37,394 bases of DNA from Pseudomonadota bacterium (GTDB lineage Bacteria; Pseudomonadota; Gammaproteobacteria; Burkholderiales; Ferrovaceae). Both the position numbers and the translations under genes were made by a program. The stretch lies in the NCBI GenBank assembly GCA_021826025.1, contig JAKBBG010000011.1, forward strand, positions 1 to 37,394, given 5' to 3'. Within the stretch, counting starts at the first letter, position 1, and each line of letters opens with the position of its first letter. Under the pieces are notes generated by a model, which worked only from the letters and a program-made list of their open reading frames with translations, searched no databases and had not been told where the DNA came from. Of this stretch, positions 31,027 to 37,394 are shown piece by piece.

Positions 31027-32802
31027 ATGACCGAACCCACACTCCAGTCGTTGCCTGAGCGCATCCTGGCCCTGTTCCGCGATGCCATGCGAACCGTGGC
31101 CCCCCACGCTGCCGTCGCCGTGGTTCTGGAGCGTCCACGCCAGGCCGGACATGGCGAATTTGCCAGTACCCTGGCCCTGCAGCTTGCGAAGTCGCTGCAG
31201 CGTCCTCCCGGGGAAATTGCAGCGGCCCTGATCAAAGCGCTCCCTCCGTCGCCCCTCGTGGAAAAAGTGGAAGTAGCCGGCCCGGGCTTCATCAACGTGT
31301 TTCTCACGCCCGCGGCCAAACGCTCCGTGGTGACCGAAGTGCTGCGCGCCGGTTCCCGGTGGGGTGCTGTCAGTCTGGGGCACGGCCGGCGCGTGCAGGT
31401 GGAGTTCGTATCGAGCAACCCGACCGGCCCGTTGCATGTGGGCCACGGCCGCGGTGCGGCTTTCGGCGCTTCCCTGGCCAACGTCCTGGCCAAAGCGGGT
31501 TACGAGGTCCAGCGGGAATACTACGTGAACGACGCGGGGCGGCAGATGGATATCCTTGCCGTCTCCACCTGGCTGCGCTATCTGGCGGGCTTCGGCTCGA
31601 AAATTCCCTTTCCGCCCAACGGATACCAAGGGGATTACGTCACGGCCATGGCCGACACCCTGCGCAAGACCTGTGGACACAGCCTGTTCCGGGCCGACGA
31701 GTCCGTGCTGGACGGCACGCCGGGCATCGCGCCTCTGCTGCGTGAAGGGGACAAGGAAGCGGAAGCCCGGAACGAAACGCACATGGATGTGTTGATTGCC
31801 AATGCCAAGTCGTTGCTGGGGGACGGCTATAAAACGGTGCACCAGCTCGCCTTGCACGAACAGCTGGCCGACTGCCGTGAAGACCTCGAAGCGTTCGGCG
31901 TCGTCTTTGACCGCTGGTTTTCGGAGCAGTCCCTCTACGATGACGGCTCCGTAGCCCGCGTCGTCGACCGCCTGGCCGCCGGCGGCCATCTTTACGACCA
32001 GGACGGTGCGCGCTGGTTCAGGTCCTCCGCGTTCGGCGATGAAAAGGACCGCGTCGTGCAGCGTGAAAACGGCATTTTCACCTACTTCGCTTCCGACATC
32101 GCATACCATGCCAACAAATTCGAACGCGGATTCGAGCGGGTCGTGGACGTCTGGGGGGCGGACCATCATGGATACATTCCCCGCGTCAAGGCTGCCTTGA
32201 CCGCCCTGGGCTTCGATGCAGGACGCCTGCACGTGCCGCTCGTCCAGTTCGTGAGCCTGTACCGGCACGGCGAGAAGGCCCAGATGTCCACGCGCAAGGG
32301 ACAATTCGTCACCCTGCGCGAATTGCGCACGGAAGTCGGCCGCGATGCGGCCCGCTTCTTTTATGTGCTGCGCAAATCTGACCAGCACCTCGACTTCGAC
32401 CTGGATCTCGCGAAATCGGAAAGCAACGACAACCCCGTTTATTATGTGCAGTACGCCCATGCCCGCATCCACAGCGTCCTGCAGAAATGGGGGGGCGACG
32501 CGGCCCTTCTGGCCGGCGTTCCCCTGGACGTGCTCGACAGCCCGCAGGAATTCGTTCTCATGCAATGGCTGCGCGCCTATCCCGAGGCCGTCGAAGCGGC
32601 GGCGCGCGACTATGCCCCTCACCAGCTGGCGTTCTATCTCAAGGACCTGGCTGCGGCGCTGCACAGCTATTACAACGCAACCCAGGTGCTGGTGTCCGAA
32701 GAGCCGCGCAAGCTGGCCCGGCTGGCCCTGATCGCAGCCGTCGCCGTCGTCCTGCGCGACGGCCTGCAATTGCTGGGAGTCCATGCTCCCGAATCGATGT
32801 AG
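31027..32802 (+). CDS. argS: Arginyl-tRNA synthetase
   Basis: A 591-residue class I synthetase that charges tRNA-Arg. The N-terminal Add1 domain is followed by the catalytic core with S-S-N-P-T-G-P-L-H-V-G-H (HIGH motif, near residues 130-140). The KMSKS loop appears as M-S-T-R-K-G near 420, a common ArgRS variant. The C-terminal DALR anticodon-binding domain ends with L-L-G-V-H-A-P-E-S-M. The frame opens at 30982, but ATG 31027 gives the family length (E. coli 577) and follows a perfect -10 box. There is no strong Shine-Dalgarno. Confidence 0.96.
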   Translation: MTEPTLQSLPERILALFRDAMRTVAPHAAVAVVLERPRQAGHGEFASTLALQLAKSLQRPPGEIAAALIKALPPSPLVEKVEVAGPGFINVFLTPAAKRSVVTEVLRAGSRWGAVSLGHGRRVQVEFVSSNPTGPLHVGHGRGAAFGASLANVLAKAGYEVQREYYVNDAGRQMDILAVSTWLRYLAGFGSKIPFPPNGYQGDYVTAMADTLRKTCGHSLFRADESVLDGTPGIAPLLREGDKEAEARNETHMDVLIANAKSLLGDGYKTVHQLALHEQLADCREDLEAFGVVFDRWFSEQSLYDDGSVARVVDRLAAGGHLYDQDGARWFRSSAFGDEKDRVVQRENGIFTYFASDIAYHANKFERGFERVVDVWGADHHGYIPRVKAALTALGFDAGRLHVPLVQFVSLYRHGEKAQMSTRKGQFVTLRELRTEVGRDAARFFYVLRKSDQHLDFDLDLAKSESNDNPVYYVQYAHARIHSVLQKWGGDAALLAGVPLDVLDSPQEFVLMQWLRAYPEAVEAAARDYAPHQLAFYLKDLAAALHSYYNATQVLVSEEPRKLARLALIAAVAVVLRDGLQLLGVHAPESM

Positions 32803-32814
32803 GAGGCGTCATTC

Positions 32815-33480
32815 ATGGCACAGCGTGAGGGAGCACAGCAACACAGGAAACCCCCTTCGGGCGGAGGCCACCCTTTCTTCAGGGGCCTGCTCATCGGCGT
32901 GGTGTCGGGCGTCGCGCTTTCGGCCGGCGTCGCGCTGTACGTGACCCATATGCCGAGCCCTTTCGTCGCCCATTCGGGCCAGTCTTCCACCGCACCGGAC
33001 CGCCCCCCCGCTGAAATGCCCGACATTTCGCGTCACGGGCTCATGAACCCCAGTCCGGTGACGTCGGACGCGGCGGCCCCCGCCGCAACTGCGATCGCCC
33101 CCTCCCCCGAAGCCGCCCCGCAACCGTTGCTGCCGGCCCCGTCCGCTGCAGGGAGCAACACGCCGCCCGCCGTTCAGGCGCCGCCGGCGAAAATGCCCGA
33201 CAACGGCGCACCGAGCGTGACGTACTTCGTCCAGACCGGCGCATTCGCAAAGGAATCCGAAGCTGACAACCAGCGTGCCCACCTGGCCTTGCTGGGCATC
33301 GATGCCGCCGTCCTGGCGCCGGAAGCGGGTGACCGCCAGAGCCTTTACCGGGTCCGCATCGGCCCGGTCGCCACGGTCGATGAAGTACGTACCTTGTTGG
33401 CCACCCTCAAAAACAACGGCCTGTCTGCGAACGTCATTAAAGTGACCTCTGTCAAGCCCAAGGACCCTCCGGTCCTCTAA
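32815..33480 (+). CDS. SPOR-domain membrane protein (FtsN-like)
   Basis: A 221-residue protein with a short basic cytosolic tail, one membrane segment at about residues 21-44, a long Pro/Ala-rich periplasmic linker (about 50-132), and a C-terminal SPOR domain from about residue 135. The SPOR domain has Y-F-V-Q-T-G-A-F, L-Y-R-V-R-I-G-P-V and a closing V-I-K-V motif. SPOR domains bind denuded glycan strands at the division septum. The layout matches FtsN-like proteins of betaproteobacteria, which follow argS and precede dsbA. AGGAGG lies 8 bases before the ATG. Whether it is the functional FtsN cannot be settled here, so I give no symbol. Confidence 0.88.
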   Translation: MAQREGAQQHRKPPSGGGHPFFRGLLIGVVSGVALSAGVALYVTHMPSPFVAHSGQSSTAPDRPPAEMPDISRHGLMNPSPVTSDAAAPAATAIAPSPEAAPQPLLPAPSAAGSNTPPAVQAPPAKMPDNGAPSVTYFVQTGAFAKESEADNQRAHLALLGIDAAVLAPEAGDRQSLYRVRIGPVATVDEVRTLLATLKNNGLSANVIKVTSVKPKDPPVL

Positions 33481-33501
33481 CCCCTAGGAGACGGAAACAT
33501 C

Positions 33502-34140
33502 ATGAAATGGTTAGTTCTCGCATGCAGGACCCTGTTGGCTGCGGCACTGCTTGCCTCAGTTTCGGCTTTTGGCGCGGTGCTTGACCGCGATTACGTGCTG
33601 ATATCCCCGCCCCAGCCGGTCGACAGCCCCAGAAAAGTGGAAGTGGTGGAAGTGTTTTCCTATGCCTGTCCCCACTGCAGCGCCCTGGCGCCCCTGATCG
33701 AGCCCTGGGCCAGGAAATTGCCTTCCAACGTGGTGTACAAGCGGATTCCCGTCAGTTTCGGAAGAGGCCAGTGGACCGTTCTGGCCAAAGCCTACTATGC
33801 GCTGGAAGTCATGAACGATGCCGACCGGCTGCAGGAAAAGATTTTCACCGCCGTGCATACGGAACACGTCAACCTTTTTTCCCAGGACGTCCTGTTTGAC
33901 TGGATTGAAAAGCAGGGCGTAAACCGGCAGAAGTTCATCAGCGCGTTCAATTCCTTCGCCGTGCAGAGCATGGTGCTGCGGGGCGACCAGAGAGCCATGG
34001 CTTACGGGGTCGACTCGGTCCCCACGGTGATCGTCGACGGCAAGTACCGTACGTCTCCCACCATGGCCGGCAGCCCCGAAGCCATGTTTTCCGTGTTGAA
34101 CGAACTGATCCAGCAGGCGCTCAGGGATCACAAGCTCTGA
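33502..34140 (+). CDS. dsbA: Thiol:disulfide interchange protein DsbA
   Basis: A 212-residue periplasmic oxidase that introduces disulfides into secreted proteins. A signal peptide covers about residues 1-24, with a likely cut after S-A-F-G or S-A-F-G-A. The thioredoxin-fold active site C-P-H-C is Cys56-Cys59, and the cis-proline loop reads D-S-V-P-T-V-I-V-D-G near residue 172. An inserted helical domain separates them, as in DsbA. AGGAGA precedes the ATG by 10 bases. It follows the SPOR gene by 21 bases and converges on glmU with a 19 bp gap. Confidence 0.95.
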   Translation: MKWLVLACRTLLAAALLASVSAFGAVLDRDYVLISPPQPVDSPRKVEVVEVFSYACPHCSALAPLIEPWARKLPSNVVYKRIPVSFGRGQWTVLAKAYYALEVMNDADRLQEKIFTAVHTEHVNLFSQDVLFDWIEKQGVNRQKFISAFNSFAVQSMVLRGDQRAMAYGVDSVPTVIVDGKYRTSPTMAGSPEAMFSVLNELIQQALRDHKL

Positions 34141-34159
34141 GCAGCGGAAGGAAAAGCGG

Positions 34160-35536
34160 CTAGCTCTTTTTGGCCGGCCGTTTCCAGCGCATCACGGTGA
34201 CCTGCTTCGAACGGGACAAGGTAAGCTGATCTGCTGGCACGGCCGAAACGATGGTTGACCCGGCACCGATGGTCGCGCCGCGACCGACGGTGACGGGAGC
34301 GACCAGCTGCGTGTCCGAACCGATGAAGACGTCGTCCTCGATCACCGTGCGGTGCTTGTTGACGCCGTCGTAGTTGCAGGTAATCGTCCCGGCACCGACG
34401 TTGACCCTGGAGCCTACCGTGCTGTCACCCACGTAAGACAGGTGGTTGGCTTTGGTTTCTTCGCCCAGCGTGCTGTTCTTGATTTCCACGAAATTGCCCA
34501 CGTGGACTTTTTCTGCGGCCACAGTGCCCGGCCGAAGCCGGGCATAGGGCCCGATTCTGCAGTCCCGTCCCACCTTTGCGCCGTCCAGGTAACTGAAGGC
34601 TTCCACCACGGTGCCGCCGCCGATGCGGCAGTCGCGAATCACGCAGTGGGGTCCGATGTGGACGCCGTCCTCGAGCACCACCTCGCCTTCGAAAATGCAG
34701 CCCACGTCGATTTGTACGTCCTTGCCGCAGGCCAGGCTGCCGCGGACGTCCAGCCGTTCCGGATCGGCCAGGGTCACGCCGGATTCGAGCAGTTTTCCCG
34801 CGGTTTCCCGCTGGTATATGCGTTCCAGTTGGGCCAGCTGCTTCTTGCTGTTCACTCCGAGGGCCTCCCAGTCATGGCCGGGGCGACAGGTCCGGACAGG
34901 CACGCCGTCGCGTACGGCCAGAGCCACCACGTCCGTCAAATAATACTCGCTTTGGTCGTTGTCGCAGGAAATCCGGGAAAGCCACTGCGACAGCCGTGCA
35001 GCGGGGAGCGCCATGATTCCGGTGTTCACTTCGGTGATTTCCCGTTCCTTCGCGCTGGCGTCCCGTTCCTCCCGGATGCCCACCACCTCACCGGAACCGT
35101 CGCGCAGGATGCGGCCATAGCCGCGCGGATCGGGAAGCTCCTGCACCAGCAGGCCCAGCGCCCCGTCCCCGGCGGCGCGGACCAGGTCGTCAAGCGTATC
35201 GGGCTGAAGCAGGGGCACGTCGCCATACAGCACGAGGACCGTTCCGTGCCGGGGCAGCAGCGGCAACGCCTGCATGAGTGCATGGCCGGTCCCACGCTGG
35301 GGTTCTTGCAGGGCCCATTGCAGAGCGGGGTCGTTGACGGCCGTGCGGACGGCCTGTGTGCCATGTCCGTGCACCACGACAACCGCTTCCGGTCGAAGAT
35401 GCTTTGCGGCGTTCAGGACATGGCTCAGCAGGGGTTTGCCTGCCAGGGGATGAAGGACTTTCGGCAGGGCCGAATGCATGCGCTTGCCTTGCCCGGCGGC
35501 AAGGATCACGATGCTGGGCGTGGGCGCTGCGTTCAG
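34160..35536 (-). CDS. glmU: Bifunctional GlmU (GlcN-1-P acetyltransferase / UDP-GlcNAc pyrophosphorylase)
   Basis: A 458-residue enzyme that makes UDP-GlcNAc for murein and lipid A. The N-terminal pyrophosphorylase domain has L-A-A-G-Q-G-K-R-M (residues 12-20) and Y-G-D-V-P-L-L. The C-terminal left-handed beta helix holds many hexapeptide repeats and G-N-F-V-E-I-K and N-Y-D-G. No ATG exists at the start. The in-frame GTG at 35509 would begin inside the first beta strand, leave nothing before V-I-L-A-A-G, and lack a ribosome binding site. A CTG at 35536 overlaps the atpC stop (CTGA), has AAGG about 8 bases before it, and gives 458 residues (E. coli 456). I therefore choose CTG, but the start is uncertain. 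Confidence 0.93.
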   Translation of the reverse strand: MNAAPTPSIVILAAGQGKRMHSALPKVLHPLAGKPLLSHVLNAAKHLRPEAVVVVHGHGTQAVRTAVNDPALQWALQEPQRGTGHALMQALPLLPRHGTVLVLYGDVPLLQPDTLDDLVRAAGDGALGLLVQELPDPRGYGRILRDGSGEVVGIREERDASAKEREITEVNTGIMALPAARLSQWLSRISCDNDQSEYYLTDVVALAVRDGVPVRTCRPGHDWEALGVNSKKQLAQLERIYQRETAGKLLESGVTLADPERLDVRGSLACGKDVQIDVGCIFEGEVVLEDGVHIGPHCVIRDCRIGGGTVVEAFSYLDGAKVGRDCRIGPYARLRPGTVAAEKVHVGNFVEIKNSTLGEETKANHLSYVGDSTVGSRVNVGAGTITCNYDGVNKHRTVIEDDVFIGSDTQLVAPVTVGRGATIGAGSTIVSAVPADQLTLSRSKQVTVMRWKRPAKKS

Positions 35537-35958
35537 TGGCCGGCCTTGCGCAACCTCTTGATGGCTGCGAGCTGGGCCATGGCGTCAGCGAGTTCGGCTG
35601 TCGCCTTGGCGTAATCGATTTCCGCCGAACGGTCACGCAAGGCTTCTTCGGCAAGACGTTTGGCTTCCAGGGCTTTCGCTTCGTCCAGATCGTGACCGCG
35701 AACGGCGGTATCGGCCAGGACCGTGACGCTGTCAGGCTGGACTTCCAGGATCCCGCCCGATACGAAAACCAGTTCTTCGCTGGCTTGGCCGGGCAAACGC
35801 AGGCGCACGGCGCCGGGGCGAATGCGCGTGATCAGGGGCGTATGCCGGGGATAAATCCCCAGCTCGCCCATTTCTCCCGGAAGGACGACGAATTCCGCGC
35901 TGCCGGAAAATATCTGCTCTTCGGCGCTGACGACGTCCACATGGATCAGGTTGGCCAT
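35533..35958 (-). CDS. atpC: ATP synthase F1 subunit epsilon
   Basis: A 141-residue subunit of the F1 central stalk that couples rotation and inhibits ATP hydrolysis. The N-terminal beta sandwich has [13 protein letters not shown] and the [15 protein letters not shown] signature. The [16 protein letters not shown] strand follows, and the C-terminal helices are alanine- and glutamate-rich. Length matches E. coli (139). It is 12 bases after atpD, and its TGA overlaps the apparent glmU start. Confidence 0.96.
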   Translation of the reverse strand: MANLIHVDVVSAEEQIFSGSAEFVVLPGEMGELGIYPRHTPLITRIRPGAVRLRLPGQASEELVFVSGGILEVQPDSVTVLADTAVRGHDLDEAKALEAKRLAEEALRDRSAEIDYAKATAELADAMAQLAAIKRLRKAGH

Positions 35959-35970
35959 CTCGATACTCCG

Positions 35971-37359
<1,389 letters not shown>

Positions 37360-37394
37360 CTAAACGTTATCTGTGTATGTGAATGGGTTCAAAC

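Noticed and set aside
34141-34195. Terminator between dsbA and glmU
   Set aside because: The GGCCGGCC palindrome lies inside the glmU end and is followed by only three T. The 19 bp gap itself has no hairpin.

Overview
The window is a compact, GC-rich chromosomal segment of a Gram-negative bacterium, most likely a betaproteobacterium. Evidence: MsbA, WaaC and WaaA for Kdo/heptose LPS; the thiD-thiE-hemL-engB and hemE-priA-argS-SPOR-dsbA-glmU-atpCD orders; a long-N-terminus GreB; and a BtuM-type cobalamin permease like that of Thiobacillus. I cannot name a genus. I see no tRNA, rRNA, insertion sequence, phage gene or CRISPR array. Almost all the sequence is coding, with many 4-20 nt gene overlaps.

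Layout. (1) 1-744: the C-terminus of a TonB-dependent receptor converges on btuM (vitamin B12 uptake). (2) 861-7196: envelope block with msbA, a WaaE-like glycosyltransferase and a UDP-glucuronate 4-epimerase (leftward pair), then waaC-waaA-greB (rightward). (3) 7220-12080: a Pcm-family methyltransferase (leftward), then dctA-thiC-uppP in close order. (4) 12085-15732: rubredoxin (leftward) divergent from thiD-thiE-hemL-engB. (5) 15733-16902: a structured gap, then hemB. (6) 16889-19769: mrcA (PBP1A) and a small nucleotidyltransferase-like gene, leftward. (7) 19837-28726: aroK-aroB, then gltB-gltD-hemE. (8) 28727-28995: an AT-rich gap with two DnaA-box matches, an IHF-like match and three inverted repeats. 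(9) 28996-34140: priA, argS, a SPOR-domain (FtsN-like) gene and dsbA. (10) 34160-37350: glmU, atpC and atpD, leftward, the distal end of the ATP synthase operon.

The genes are mostly core metabolism. Lipid A-core assembly and export (msbA, waaC, waaA, epimerase, GT2), murein precursor supply and polymerisation (glmU, uppP, mrcA, SPOR), thiamine (thiC, thiD, thiE), heme (hemL, hemB, hemE), shikimate (aroK, aroB), ammonia assimilation (gltBD), ATP synthesis, replication restart and periplasmic disulfide formation are all represented.

I found no clearly new multi-gene system. The points most worth checking are: the origin-like hemE-priA gap; a PriA that seems to lack the winged-helix domain; the receptor/BtuM pair; a glmU that seems to start at CTG overlapping the atpC stop; a nucleotidyltransferase-like protein with degenerate acidic residues; an orphan leftward terminator and folded segment before hemB; -10 boxes almost touching the start codons of waaC and aroK; and thiamine genes without TPP riboswitches.
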